Source: Cladocopium goreaui
Lineage: Eukaryota; Sar; Dinophyceae; Suessiales; Symbiodiniaceae
DNA length: 64,000 bases
Direction of reading: 5' to 3'
NCBI GenBank assembly: GCA_947184155.2
Contig: CAMXCT020006423.1
Coordinates: forward strand, 310,001 to 374,000
A program made the translations under genes and the position numbers. The notes beneath the pieces are model-generated. The model saw only the letters and a list, made by a program, of their open reading frames with translations, was not told the DNA's origin and did no database searches. Shown one piece after another: positions 12,701 to 21,770 of the stretch (position 1 is the first letter of the stretch; the number at the start of each line of letters is the position of its first letter).

Positions 12701-15700
12701 GACCAACTGGAAAGGATGTCCCAACAACTTCAAAGAAAACTCAGGGAAAGAAGTGGCCTATTTCAATACTTAGACCTAAGTGAAATAGATACCCCGGGCA
12801 CTAGACAAGATGAAGATAATCCCCAACAGATAACTACCAATAATCCTATCACCAATAATCAACCCGAGGAAGAACCTTTCCGTCGACCGTCAAGCACTTT
12901 GCGACTTGATGCCCAAGCGGTGGAACTTGCCCGATCGGTTCCAGTGCCAGAATCCCCGACATCCTCAATCCTGCAGGAGGCTGAAGATAGTGGCGAGCCA
13001 AGTGCTGAACCAAGTGCGGCAGAATCCCCCGACACTGCCTCCCTGGAAAGTGACAGAGAGTCCAGTAGTCCAATGGATAGCATGGAACCAGTCTATAATG
13101 TAACCATCATAGAGAATGGGGTTAATCATGAACTGGAGTTAGGGGATATAGACACAGCCTGGACTTCCAATGACGAACATGAACAAACGTGCGTGTCTCT
13201 TGCCTTTGACTTGCCACAACAACAGCTCTCCAAGTTTCCGAAACGGCCCGATGAGAACGTCCAGTGTTTGACAGCAGCTGCCAAGAAATCCCGAAACGAA
13301 GTGAAGTATAGCGAACTGACTTTATCCGAAAAGGAGCTTTTTCTAAAAGCCAAACAAAAGGAGCTAAATTGCTGGCTGGATACCAATACAGTACAAGCAA
13401 TCATGCGAGACCGCATCCATCCATCCCGTATTATGTCATCTAGATGGATTCTCACCTGGAAAGAAGACCAATCATCCCCCCAAGGTCGAAAGGCCAAAGC
13501 AAGACTGGTTGTGAAAGGGTTTCAAGATCCGGACGTAGGTTCCTTAAACTCAGACAGTCCTACGATGACACGGGATTCCCGAATGCTGTTGCTGCAGACG
13601 GTGTCAAGCATGCAATGGACCATACAAGCGTTTGACATCACGACAGCTTTCTTGCGTGGTCGCTCCGACGATCGACAGTTGGCTATGGAGGCTCCTGTGG
13701 AACTCAAGGAACTGATGGGTATGCAGTCCAACCAAGTATGCCTTCTAAAGGGAAATGCTTACGGTAGAGTGGATGCCCCCTTACTTTTCTATAAAGAGTT
13801 TCGCAAGCGACTAGAGGACGTTGGTTTCCAAGCTCATCCCCTGGATAACTGTTTATTCCTCCTTAGAAATCCCAATGATCCATTAAAACTAGATGGTATT
13901 CTAGGTACCCATGTGGATGATGGAATAGGCGGAGGGAATGAAAACTTTGAAAGGGCATTACAAAAACTTGAGAAAACCCTTCCCTTTGGTACACGTGAGT
14001 TTGGACGATTTAAGTTCACCGGTCTAGATATCGAGCAACTCCCGGATTTTTCCATAAAAGTCAATCAAGGAAAATATATCCACAAAATAGCACCAATAGA
14101 TGTCCCTAAGCCTAGAAGAGCCGAACCAAATAGCCTCATCAATAACCATGAAAAACACCAGTTGAGAGGATTATGCGGTAGCCTGCAGTACGCTGCAGTA
14201 CATTCTAGACCTGACCTGGCAGCAAGGGTTGCCAGCCTCCAAAAGGGGATCAACCAAGCTACAGTGGAAACGTTACTTGAAGGAAACAGGACGCTCCGTG
14301 AAGCTCAGAATCATGCCGAAACTTCAGTGGTCGTCAGACCAATTCCGATGAGGGACATATGCTTTGCCAGCTTCGGTGACGCAAGCTTCGCATCTGCAAA
14401 GCAGCTGTCAGCACAACAAGGGTTATTTATCATGGCTTGTACCCCAAATTTGGGAAACAATGAAACTACGGATTTTACCCCAATTGTGTGGCATTCAAAA
14501 CAGATAGGAAGAGTCGTTAGATCCACCCTAAGTGCAGAAGCGTATGCAATGTCAAGCTCGTTGGACAAGTTGACATGGATTAGAAGTATGTGGGGATTCA
14601 TAAAGAATCCTAACTTTGCTTGGTCTCGCCCGGAGACATCCTTGAAGCAAGAACATCCTGGCCTTATGATCACAGATTGTAAGTCACTATACGACCTGAT
14701 AACCAAAACCGCAGTTCCCAACTGTCAAGAGTGGAGAACGACTATAGAAGTGATGTTGCTCAAGGAACAATCCCGAGATCACACAACATGTCGATGGGTT
14801 TCAACAGCCATCATGCTCGCTGATAGCCTTACCAAAACTATGGACAACACTTTTCTCAGGACCGTCATGCAACTTGGAAGATTCCGTATCTATGATGAAG
14901 ACCTGACGTTAAAACAAAATGCGAACCGAAAGTATGGGGTAACATGGGTAAACAATCGAATTTAAAAGTATAACCAGTGTGATTTGAAATAACTTCCACT
15001 AGGTGACCTTCGATTGTGCCAAGGGTTTCAGCTGATGCAGTGGATGAAGGTCCGCGATCGCTTGGTGTGGCTCAAGGGCCAGACTTTCAGGATTAGAGGG
15101 AAAAACAAGCGCAGGGCGCCATTTGGAGTGGGATCGTTGCCGGTGTTTCCCCACTTGGGTATTTGGTTGGTATTAACTGGAACAACTATCATTCTGAGGA
15201 CAGATTCACTTGTGGTTCTACATCCTTGAGGTCAAGGAACATCAGTTTGGTTGAGGGCTACCAGTGTCGAGGGGTCCCCAAGACCTCTCACATACATATA
15301 TATATATATATAATGCACTATAATCTATTATATTATATCCCCGTATAATCCGTTATAATCCACCATATCCCATTATAATCCATCATATCCCACGCTATAG
15401 TCATAATCCATCATATCCCATTATAATCCATCATCATTTGTATCCTCCTAAATTTATATTGAATGACCTATTATGCATGGTTTAGTCCCAGCTGCAAATG
15501 GCATGCACCTGGTGATACAGGCAGCTGACCTTCGTCGGCGATGCGGAGTATCAAGTGAAGCAGGCTGCAGCGCCGAGCTCCAGCGGTTCCTTGAAATTAA
15601 GATTGGGTACCCCAATAGCTGGATGGTTTATTTCATGGAAAACCCTATTAAAGTGGATGAGAACTGGGGGTACCCCGATTTTAGGAAACCTCCAAATTGG

Positions 15701-18592
15701 GGGTTTTTGGCAGAAAAGGGGCTCAAAACCCATAGGAAAACTGAGGATTTGAACGAATTTTGTCGTGAAACATGAGGGAACATGGGTATTTTATCAGCAA
15801 CAACTGGGATTTGTGTGTGATATATTAGAAGGAAGTTGCCGTGAAAAAGATGTAGAACAGTAAACTTCTTCCATTACAGTGGCAAATTACTTTTCTATTT
15901 GTTTTGGGTCATTACTCATTTGGCCATCCATCTACCCAGCCACCTAAGGTTACCAGGGCATGCTAGGCAATCGCCTGTCCCCAGCTCCTGTGGGAGCCCA
16001 AGCTGCATCCTTTGGGCCGCTACCAGCGACTGGAGCACCGGCGCAGGTGTGGATGACCCAATTTGGCCAATTTTCAAGCTACATCCCCAGTAGGATTGAA
16101 GAATATTGAATACATCCTAATGCCATCTTGAAAGAAAAGAACTTTCCACAGCAAATTTGGAACTCCGAAATTTCTGATTTTGCTTGGCAGGCCATGGGCT
16201 CCATGGGCTCAACGGGCTCCATAGGAATTGGCCCCATGGGTCAGGCACCTCTCCCCGGACAGGCCAGGACCCAATGCCTTTTTGATCCTTTGCCGCCAGC
16301 CATTGCGGGGCTGCACGTTCGCAGGTGACGCCTGAGACCGACCGGCGTCTCTCTGCAATCATTGAGAAGGTGATTCGGCTCATGCAGGAGAAATGGCGGG
16401 TGAGATTTTGGGGATATCTTGAGAATATCTTAAGGTATCTCTCACAGCCATGTCAATGTGGGGAACCATCATATCATATCTACTCCTGCCACCAGAAAAT
16501 GGCGGACAGTGTACATTTTGGAGAAGCCAACTAGCCATCCACCAACGTTTTCGCCTCAACAGTGCTGATGGTTGTCTCTTGGAAGACACAAGTTGATGGC
16601 TGGCCGATTTGGCCTTTCAATGGTTGATATCATTGTGAATATCCGAACCCATAGTAAATTGAAGGTCTCAAAACCCAGGTATCACTATGACGACCTATAT
16701 TTTCGACTTTTCCATCTATCTACATGTCTACCATATACAACTCCGGATCTACATCTGCAAATATAGACACATTGAATTTCCTCAAAATTGCCAGATGGTG
16801 ATTACAATCCCTGTCCTTCCAGGAGTTTCAAGGTTTGGCTCCACAACTTTCTCGGATTCCGCAGCAGGCAGTCGAGACTTGTTGTGCTCTTCAGCAGTGA
16901 AAAAAATTTCGCCTCCCGAAACTGGTTGAAGAACAAGCTTTGTATGGATGCTGATGATGTCAATGTTGATGCATTTTGTGTTTCACTAGACACCGAATGA
17001 TTGTTTTTCACTATACCCAAAGATACCCAAAGTTTTCTGCCAACCTTTGCTGACTGGGATTCCATGGCCGTTCAGGTTCTCGCCCCACTGGCCAACATGG
17101 GCACTTCGTTTGGGGTCCCTGGAAAATGCAGCAACCTGTGACTTCGAGTTGCGGCATTTGGACCTTTGCAAAATCACACGCAAAATCACCGGAGAGGATC
17201 AAAATTCGCGTTGGAACAGTTCAAAATGTTCAAAATGTTCAATTCTCATGTTCAAAAAATTGAAGAATGTCATAACTTTCCATTCCAATCCTGTGCGCTG
17301 AAGGCTTGACACGCGCTTCCGAGAGCTTCAGAGACGTGGTTCTGAGATAGCCGGAGACAACACTAGGTGCAAAACATGGGGCACCAATGCAACCACCAAC
17401 AGCTGGTCCCAGATGGCCAGTGCCTATGAGCTGAAACCCAGTATGACTGGGGCTGTAGTTGGCAAAATTCTAGTCGGCAAACCCTAGTTGGGAGTGACAA
17501 TTTCAGGGGTTTCAGCTCATCGATTTCAACTGTAGTCACCGAATGTTTCAGGCCGATGACGGAGAAGGATGCCAGTCAATATCTGAAAGATATGGAGGCC
17601 TTTCACTCCGAACAGGACCTGTCATGCAACTGGCTGTATGAAAGCCAACCTGACGACATGTTTGCCACACAGCCAATTCCCAGCTGCGTCTGGTGTCGGC
17701 TTTTATTGGTGTACCGCTGTTTGTTGAAAACACTATGTTCAGACTGCAAAATGAATAGGAAGACCTCGAGAACCGGGTAGGCGTTTCATTTCATGCGTAG
17801 CAGCAGCGTTGGAGAACGACGTCAGGCCCCCAACAAAGGTACGGAAATGGATTACGAGGTAGGATGCACCAAATACTTTATTTTCTGCGGCTCAGCTATA
17901 AGCCAGCTTTATGCCCTCAAACTATCCATTTCTAGCCTCTACGACTCATAACCGGTGATTTGACTCCACTCTGAGCCTGTCACCTCTGGTCTTATGGTGT
18001 GGGACCATGGGATCTGCTGCGAGCACAGGAGCGCTACGTGGAACAAGCCAAACAGGCGCTGCAAGCAGCGCCTGCGCAAGGACTAGGCGCAGGTGGCCTT
18101 AGTCTTGGCAGCGCACGACTAGAAGACCTCCGAGGTGCCGGATCGGCCACACAAACCCGTGGCAACTGCAAGAAGCAGACCTCAGAGGAGTCATCCGTTT
18201 GTAGTTAGTGTACTTAGTGTAGTTGGTGTAGTTAGTTATTTAAAATGATTCTCAGGTTATGAATGTTATGAGATGTTCTGAGTGACTTTGCAATCCCCTT
18301 GAAACAACTGTCGGACTGCTGAGAGTGGTCAGGTGCTGGTGCTAGTGCCAACACCTTTGGTGGCCTGCCGAATGCTCCATCCATCGGCCTGGGTGGCCTG
18401 GGTGGGCTGGGTGGGCCGAAAGCGAATGGCGGTGGCTTCGGGGCTGGCCTGGGTGGATTTGGTGGACAAAGGGCCCCAGGCAATACGCTTCATGCCCCAA
18501 CCATCTCGGTGAACAACTTTGGTGCTGCGAGTTTCGGTGGCTTTGGTCGCAAGGGTCGGGGTCTCAGCGACTTCTGTAGCGTCCTGGAATAG
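3757..18592 (+). CDS. Coiled-coil protein with FG/G-rich C-terminus, 17 exons, nucleoporin-like
   Basis: Proposed exons: 3757-4101, 4329-4384, 5069-5196, 5372-5439, 6148-6213, 6365-6466, 6655-6746, 15521-15563, 15957-16046, 16191-16262, 16325-16399, 16823-16867, 17076-17107, 17304-17330, 17552-17615, 18029-18134, 18333-18592 (TAG). They total 1671 nt, 557 codons with stop, and every junction keeps phase with AG/G acceptors and GT, GC or GA donors. The product starts with a hydrophobic stretch (ATG 3757), followed by helical segments such as LHERFENMQKKL, QRFESLHQKLATLP, QRLHEEFLRLQQKG and DASQYLKDMEAFHSEQ. It ends in about 85 residues rich in G with FG, FGG and GLGG units. Coiled coil plus FG repeats suggests a nuclear-pore protein of the Nup54/58/62 type, but the hydrophobic N-terminus does not fit; the true start may be elsewhere, with the first exon beginning at the AG/G near 3840. 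The copia element sits wholly inside intron 6747-15520 in the same orientation. The last exon might splice on (GT after 18580) instead of ending at TAG. Confidence 0.65.
5601..5626. repeat. 26-bp direct repeat, copy 1
   Basis: The stretch beginning ggtaagcgatgggacc recurs exactly at 5809-5834, in the intron 5440-6147 of the coiled-coil gene. Confidence 0.85.
5809..5834. repeat. 26-bp direct repeat, copy 2
   Basis: Exact second copy of 5601-5626, about 208 bases downstream. Confidence 0.85.
5879..5951. repeat. 10-bp minisatellite
   Basis: Seven tandem copies of ttcaccatat with one early variant (ttcaccatgt), intronic. Confidence 0.95.
7080..7083. repeat. Target-site duplication, left
   Basis: cata, matched by 15291-15294. 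The fifth base out differs (a versus c). The right flank is A/T-simple, so a chance match is possible. Confidence 0.6.
7084..7396 (+). repeat. 5' LTR of copia element
   Basis: 313 bp starting TGTGATT and ending CTCTCA. The only difference from the 3' LTR is G versus A in gaaata(g/a)ctt. It contains a 71-codon open frame that is also identical in the other LTR, taken as incidental. Confidence 0.96.
7400..7412 (+). promoter_or_regulatory. Primer-binding site
   Basis: TGGTAGCGGAGCC begins 3 nt after the 5' LTR. TGG pairs with the CCA tail of a tRNA, and TGGTAGCG would pair with an acceptor strand ending CGCTACCA, as in some initiator tRNA-Met. The exact tRNA is not known. Confidence 0.7.
7493..11206 (+). 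CDS. Copia gag-protease polyprotein with methyltransferase-like domain
   Basis: 1237 codons from the first in-frame ATG to TAG 11204-11206. Residues about 1-300 are helical gag-like sequence of the UBN2 type. A CCHC zinc knuckle (CKICGMVGHWKAEC) lies at 331-344 after a G/R-rich basic stretch. The aspartic protease active site is DTGAS at 492-496. Residues about 650-895 are low complexity in this frame and overlap a better-looking ORF in another frame (9432-10175). From about residue 941 a domain with LDLLEVYAHS, then GDLSTAEGR, PPEC (999-1002) and H-LEQP (1052-1056) resembles a C5 cytosine methyltransferase in which the catalytic PPC motif reads PPEC-KPW and the ENV motif reads LEQP. After the TAG the same frame stays open through integrase-RT, so this and the next CDS were probably one polyprotein, or are joined by readthrough. 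Confidence 0.9.
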   Translation: MSEASSSQEERSTSLWNQLPSFDPTVDDIREFTQKARFLHGVFPEKDRPNLAPRLAMLCRGTAWSQVRRLDPKTLTDPAKGVDYLLEALASWEETTEMRTFELFEKAIYKVNQKNDEATNSYVLRLQAAFDDLGDKTSLKEMQAFILLRQSSLSVEDKKKVLSMTNGNLQVKTVEQAMRTLSTKVLLSNGEPKKKIYPTNFVEPEEVPKHQEVEPPFHSTYHVMSEEEEALTTEILDQMANNGDEDALVVQQFERDLEDMMQEVPDLQAALVSYQEARQRISERRRSRGFWPSKSRGKGGGRDFFAGRGGRKGGHRGGKEELLARISRTHCKICGMVGHWKAECPQKKDSNKETVNVVHEDEDEFHHPDLPQVIFENVEHTEAGSSKIEVSYVVHSHSRTASESIRISDSASQQAIQFLKSRMSKYKLGNKRDNGVKYSGIHAQSAKGFCKPMPRSQPIPEKPSRDGTPDAECLSSQLHDRRVKMSGLAILDTGASRSVIGAENVPLVLQKLPAATRAQVREVPSKVGFRFGNNQIEYSFKQLQIPLMHGSQRIWLLVEVVPKATPFLLSIKTMKSLGATIDLGSSQCHLKKLNRSLVLQENNNGLFVIDISDLCEDAKSETAAAFVTSSSPISAPPGLEIPDQPQHADASGDPRGSEVSLRGSDRKPESAVLHDLLSHQGDQPEREHVRPGCDTNPAIGERSQDTAHEDHGAGKPDHAEVSGPADEIQWTYVTNSRARNRFRPMGTCRDGGGRVHPTKRLCWNDAKYFPTEGFDQSSNDGGDSKPWFSHENRRNAFDWSPCQSDVQTSTDASRPRKSDRPDSASSSQLGPKSDQLGKEASRQDFPDRLRDRQLLCAMGSRPHGQHERRRDGRFRKLCPDQTTSGSRCTERQPVAGAWQPIPESRVHLAQHDTLITSPEEAMWLKEVYKLINKGNNQCPQLDLLEVYAHSNSKLTEVANACGLKARRFTFEDGDLSTAEGRNNLLLQVMLYRPKHLWLPPECKPWCAWNRFNAARSVFGFRRVQQIQQQSLVHLKLCNLLAKIQSSEGRHTHLEQPWTSEAWNQNELSEFLRMSIAAKLDQCMFGLQHPTSQEPMQKKTRVQTTSREMFQQLDQRLCNHQHSHARIEGTCHWRNQTMQLSQFASHYPRVFAKAIVKGIIKGKEGPIEQPVYHVHDETPEDMQPPQKKQKVEDEETPDVNMEHEHTSWQNIMEQFRCELPKSGVKTWTNPMHQLFRSV
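9432..10175 (+). CDS. Overlapping ORF inside copia element, 247 aa
   Basis: ATG 9432 to TAG 10173, in a different frame from the long gag-protease frame, which stays open across it. This frame looks like the true coding frame here: GC-rich third positions, a helical N-terminus (EILEGLRSLSEEVIESL), an acidic stretch (ELAEMEEEEF), an A/P-rich linker and an ordered C-terminal domain with GKKHPGKTFQTVYETDNSY and RWVLARM. I recall similar G-K-T-F...VYE-D-SYV-WVL segments in dinoflagellate proteins and retrotransposon polyproteins, but cannot name the domain. It could be an overprinted accessory gene, a frameshift product fused to gag-protease, or the remains of two compensating indels. Confidence 0.75.
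   Translation: MPTRQEILEGLRSLSEEVIESLRVLFFMIFSLTKAINPNENMSDQDVTPIQQLVNEVKTQRMKITELGNLITQKFLDPPTRSSGPTSPIQEPEIGSDLWELAEMEEEEFIPPSGCAGMMPNTSPPRALTKAPTTAATASPGSPMRIAGMPLTGRPAKAMSKPAPMPADPGNQIALTQQALHSWGQKVINWGKKHPGKTFQTVYETDNSYVRWVLARMGNMNEGEMEDFGNYALTRQRLEAAALNVNQ
11207..14965 (+). CDS. Copia integrase-reverse transcriptase-RNase H
   Basis: 1252 codons open directly after the TAG at 11204, in the same frame. Order: a pre-integrase HHCC zinc-binding region (HNNLGHP ... CASC), the integrase core with D210 (SVDGFEW), D268 (HDQGGEF) and E302 (RIERHGG), an acidic linker, RT with RLVVKGFQ, AFDITTAFLRG and the catalytic HVDD (first D at 904), then RNase H with D1058 (FGDAS), E (SAEAYA), D (ITDCKSLYD) and D (LADSLTK). 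All catalytic acids are present. No ATG lies at the start, so expression needs readthrough of the TAG, internal initiation, or an unmutated relative. The usual copia YVDD reads HVDD, a form I recall from other dinoflagellate copies. Confidence 0.95.
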   Translation, partial: SQLPDLRIGAIRAGKGLDRYILAETGWENELPIRHTVVLLRASNKIEDLGRENWTTISKIQQHRHARPSHVMLCIFATQNQSRANGETEAKASQNPAVPDTAVRDEDSPVSLIPVNVPTWTPMSASVSGPKYLALSESDKSAVRKLHNNLGHPTAEKLARHLSENHAPRALVEGASDFLCASCAERSSPSLTTPGQLKDPKEFNEKISVDGFEWTSQKGFKTYVFHVLDEATRYHLGQRIQRDSNHSIRAIKTIWFNWAGFPQQMAHDQGGEFMTAEWKDMLLQHGIQPVLSAAPWQRGRIERHGGIIKEMLSRMDQDVSIENQTQFDEALSQCFRAKNMLSVVDAFSPEQAVLGRAARLPASIVGDENTSAHLSSMSEDLASSRFQQRLQMRTAARAAFVKADNSDSIRRAMLRQSRGTVHPWACGQLCMYWDKRKSPNMLEKGRWNGPAQIVCQESRTIIWITHLNRLLRCARENLRPVSMREFQSHSTFVQTSTQDQLERMSQQLQRKLRERSGLFQYLDLSEIDTPGTRQDEDNPQQITTNNPITNNQPEEEPFRRPSSTLRLDAQAVELARSVPVPESPTSSILQEAEDSGEPSAEPSAAESPDTASLESDRESSSPMDSMEPVYNVTIIENGVNHELELGDIDTAWTSNDEHEQTCVSLAFDLPQQQLSKFPKRPDENVQCLTAAAKKSRNEVKYSELTLSEKELFLKAKQKELNCWLDTNTVQAIMRDRIHPSRIMSSRWILTWKEDQSSPQGRKAKARLVVKGFQDPDVGSLNSDSPTMTRDSRMLLLQTVSSMQWTIQAFDITTAFLRGRSDDRQLAMEAPVELKELMGMQSNQVCLLKGNAYGRVDAPLLFYKEFRKRLEDVGFQAHPLDNCLFLLRNPNDPLKLDGILGTHVDDGIGGGNENFERALQKLEKTLPFGTREFGRFKFTGLDIEQLPDFSIKVNQGKYIHKIAPIDVPKPRRAEPNSLINNHEKHQLRGLCGSLQYAAVHSRPDLAARVASLQKGINQATVETLLEGNRTLREAQNHAETSVVVRPIPMRDICFASFGDASFASAKQLSAQQGLFIMACTPNLGNNETTDFTPIVWHSKQIGRVVRSTLSAEAYAMSSSLDKLTWIRSMWGFIKNPNFAWSRPETSLKQEHPGLMITDCKSLYDLITKTAVPNCQEWRTTIEVMLLKEQSRDHTTCRWVSTAIMLADSLTKTMDNTFLRTVMQLGRFRIYDEDLTLKQNANRKYGVTWVNNRI
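14978..15290 (+). repeat. 3' LTR of copia element
   Basis: Same 313 bp as the 5' LTR with one substitution. The preceding bases (ttaaaagtataaccag) are not a clear polypurine tract. Confidence 0.96.
15291..15445. repeat. TA microsatellite and degenerate A/T minisatellite
   Basis: A (ta)n run follows the 3' LTR, then several imperfect copies of a unit like cattataatccatcatatcc. It lies in the same host intron as the copia element; the right target-site copy abuts it. Confidence 0.8.
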
Positions 18593-19932
18593 ATGTGCTG
18601 TGAAATATTCGAAAATCATGAACATCAAGAAATTGGAGACATTCTCGCTACTCCAGGATGATTGTATTTGATGGATCTGCAGTGAAATCTTTCATGTTGT
18701 GCCTTTGCGTATCAGGTGCCGAAAGATCCTCAGAGGCTGGTGAATGCTGGTGAAATGGTCAGAGAATTCACATATCACAGCAGTGTTCGCTGCTTGGGAG
18801 GCACCAGGCCTACCGGGCCTACCGAATTTGGAAGAAATGGGCCGTGTCCGGAGCTGATCTGTCGATGTCTGGTGCCATCTGGTCAGAAGGATACAGCTCT
18901 CAGGCAACGTTGAACACGGCGGTGCTGCCGAGCCAAAGAGGTGTGTGCAGCGCAGGCTCGGGCTATTAGATCTTATTAGAGTGCAGTTCAGCCTTGGAAT
19001 TCCTTGGATCCTTCGCGCAGGTGTGTGCGGAGAATCCAGCTTGTGACAGCACAGCCTGCAATTTTTGGTCGAATGACAGGGGTCAGAGAGGCCGAGTACC
19101 TTTCTCAGATGGTTGAAATCTGTTGAACAAGCTCTGTGGTTCAAAGAATTTCCTGTCAATCAGTCGTCGGAATTCTGCGAATGTTCCCTCAATGGGTCGC
19201 CTCTTGGCACCCGTATTTTCTTTGTGAGCTTTGTTACTTGTCGATTGCAAATCTGATACACCCAGATCTTTTGAACGTTCAAAGCCGGACAGCAGAAGAA
19301 TACAGCCAGTTTTTATGGCTCCAAGCACCGATGGATTCCGATGGATCCTAGCAATACCCCAATCACTGGTTCAAGTCCTATCTCGGAGAAGGGCCCATCA
19401 TTGATCATATTCTCGCAAAGATAGGCCACCTAAGAGCCATCATACTTGGTTAGCTTCAATATGCTTCAATTAACCCTAGTGAAATGGTGTAGCATGTTGG
19501 AATCCTTGTGAGCCCAGTTATATTGGGATATTTTGAAGGGCACAGGTAGGGGTTGGATTTGATTTTCGGCCTCATCTGAGCTGAAGCCTGGAAATGGACC
19601 TATCGAAGATGCCAAGCCTAGTGTCCAGGGTCTATCCAGATCTCCCCGCGCGTCAACGAATAAGATGTTGATCCGTGCTGCTTGGGACTCGATGTCTGCC
19701 AGATGTTGAAAGGCACCTCAAGTTTTTGCATTTTTTATTTATCTTGGGATTTAAGAAGATGCTTGGAATGAGACCAACATAGAAAAAGTTTCCTAGCAGA
19801 GCATATCAATGTTCTGAAAGCTATCGGAGGAATAAAAACCAAGGCCTTTCAATCCGAGTCCCCATTGAACCGAATGGGTTCCAGCACGGCATGTTTTGAA
19901 TATTTTCAACCGGTTTCACGTAAGCCTGTGGG
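18593..19932. other. Spacer with one doubtful exon
   Basis: An AG/G acceptor at 18715/18716 opens a short coding-like stretch (VPKDPQRLVNAGEM), which could continue the FG-rich gene if its last exon splices. Otherwise I see nothing. Confidence 0.35.
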
Positions 19933-21770
19933 ATGAACCGGCTCCGGCAACTCCAGGACATTCTGACGAAGCTGACGAAGGTGTTCGTTTTGGTCAAATC
20001 TAAGAGCAACTGGAACTTGATTGGTGCATGGAAGGATTTTTTCTTTTCCGTATGTTTTTTTTTGAAGATTTATATATCATATTTATCTTGCCATGTTCAT
20101 GTGGACTCCCCTCTGAGCCTTTCCCTCGGCTCGAGGGGTACCTGGTTTGCATTGAGATGCCTCGTTTCCACAGCATTGCTGCCAGCAGCGCTGGCAATGG
20201 TGTGTCCAACAGTCTGGGATACTTCAGTTAGCTGTTTTCCATGTGCGAAAGTGCGAAAGTGGATTTCGGGGTCAGATTTTTGGAAACACACCAAAATCTT
20301 TAATTTGGAACGTCTGCAGCGCGCAGTGCAAACTCCGATTTGCCACTGGTAGAAACGCTGCAGCATGGCATGCCAGACTTCCAGCCGTGAAGTATCTGAA
20401 TGCCAAGGGCATGTGCTTTGGATCCAATGACTTTTAGGAATATGAGCAATCATGATCTCCATCATGTAATCGTGTGATCATGGCCAGGTTTGGGCCAACC
20501 TGGTCCATTGGACGCAACAAAGATGAACATCTGCAATTTTGGGAAGATCGTCTTCCAGCAGGTAACCAACGTTTTCGGTCTTCGGTTGTGGAGCGCCGGC
20601 GTCACTGGATCATTTCCAAGGTGAGGGCCAATGCCATTTCGCCATGCCAAGGTCGTGATGCGGAGATGGAATAGAAAAAAGGGAGGGCAAAGGTATTTTA
20701 CCAGTCTGGGGCAGTTTTCCTTGATAGTTCATTTGAAGCATTTTGGAGCAACATGTCATTTGCAAAGTCTTTTCTGCATTTTCGAAAAAAAAAACAACCT
20801 TTCATTCCAACACAAGCGACAGAGTCAGCAACACAACAACAAAACAAGAACTGACCAGTTGGTTTTAAGTGAAGATTTCAGGCCAGTCTCTATGTATTTA
20901 CTAAAGCCAGCCAGGAAGACAGAAGAGATTGGCTGTTGGTTGATGTGAAACCATCCAATGACTCGATACGCAATTCTGAAGCGTTTGCGCTTTCACGGGC
21001 AAGAAAAGGGTGCCATGCGCGGCTTCTTCAAGAAGAAGGACGCGGGGAGAGGATCTGTCAAGGGTCAATATGATTGAAGCATGAAACAGGATGTGTTTTC
21101 AAATTGAGTCAAAACTGACCTACTAACTAATCACATTGATTAGAAATTGAACAAACTGCAGATGGCTGGGAATCTCCCATGCATTTCACGTTGTCAGCTG
21201 GTGATCCCCCACATCCGCGGTTCCAACGGCAGGATACTCCCATTGAGCAATCAACACCAACGACTTTGCCGCATTCTGCACCAGAAGGCCCTGCTGACGC
21301 TTCATTGGGTGGCTGATGCCACCATCGGAAATAGGGTGACCATCACTTAGTAGCACGGGGATAGGAACCAACACTGGGTTTGAGAAAAACCTTGGCACCT
21401 GGCTTCTACGATCTAAGATAGACCTTAAACCACTTCCACGATGGATACCGGAAAGCCAAAGGCGGTATATTTCAGGAGCTTGAAAACCATGATGGGATGC
21501 ATATGACTGCGATGGAATGCCCGGCCACGGAAAGTGTCAATGATTTCAAAGATCTGGGGAGGGCCGAAATCGGGGATACACAACTATGTCATTCCCTGCT
21601 TCAATATTGATATGGGTCCACATTTTCGACCCCCAATTCAAAAAAAGAGGGTCATCTATAGGATCTCAAAGCTGCACAAGTCGCAGGACCCTCGGATTTG
21701 GCATTCCTTCCGCCTGGCCGTGGAGGTGGTGATTGGCCACGTTCCACGTGTGGAGCCCCAAAGGCTCTGA
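19933..21770 (+). CDS. Unrecognised multi-exon gene, fragmentary
   Basis: Candidate exons: 19933-19980 (ATG, NRLRQLQDILTKLTK, 14 of 16 third positions G or C, GT donor), 20562-20620 (VTNVFGLRLWSAG), a basic stretch about 20958-21066 (RGFFKKKDAGRG), an open stretch about 21163-21350 in which two frames look coding, 21476-21550 (ELENHDGMHMTAMECP) and a final exon 21687-21770 (DPRIWHSFRLAVEVV, TGA). The last two join in phase through a GA donor at 21551. I do not recognise the product, the middle exons are not phase-closed, and the pieces may belong to more than one gene. Confidence 0.35.

Larger units (their letters stand above)
7080..15294 (+). mobile_element. Ty1/copia LTR retrotransposon, near-intact
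   Basis: Two 313-bp LTRs (7084-7396 and 14978-15290) bounded by TG...CA differ at one position. The flanks share a 4-bp direct repeat, cata, at 7080-7083 and 15291-15294, the likely target-site duplication; copia elements more often make 5 bp. A primer-binding site follows the 5' LTR. The internal part encodes gag, zinc knuckle, aspartic protease, a methyltransferase-like domain, integrase, reverse transcriptase and RNase H. Integrase precedes RT, which defines copia rather than gypsy. No clear polypurine tract is seen before 14978. The coding region is open except for one TAG at 11204. Confidence 0.97.
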
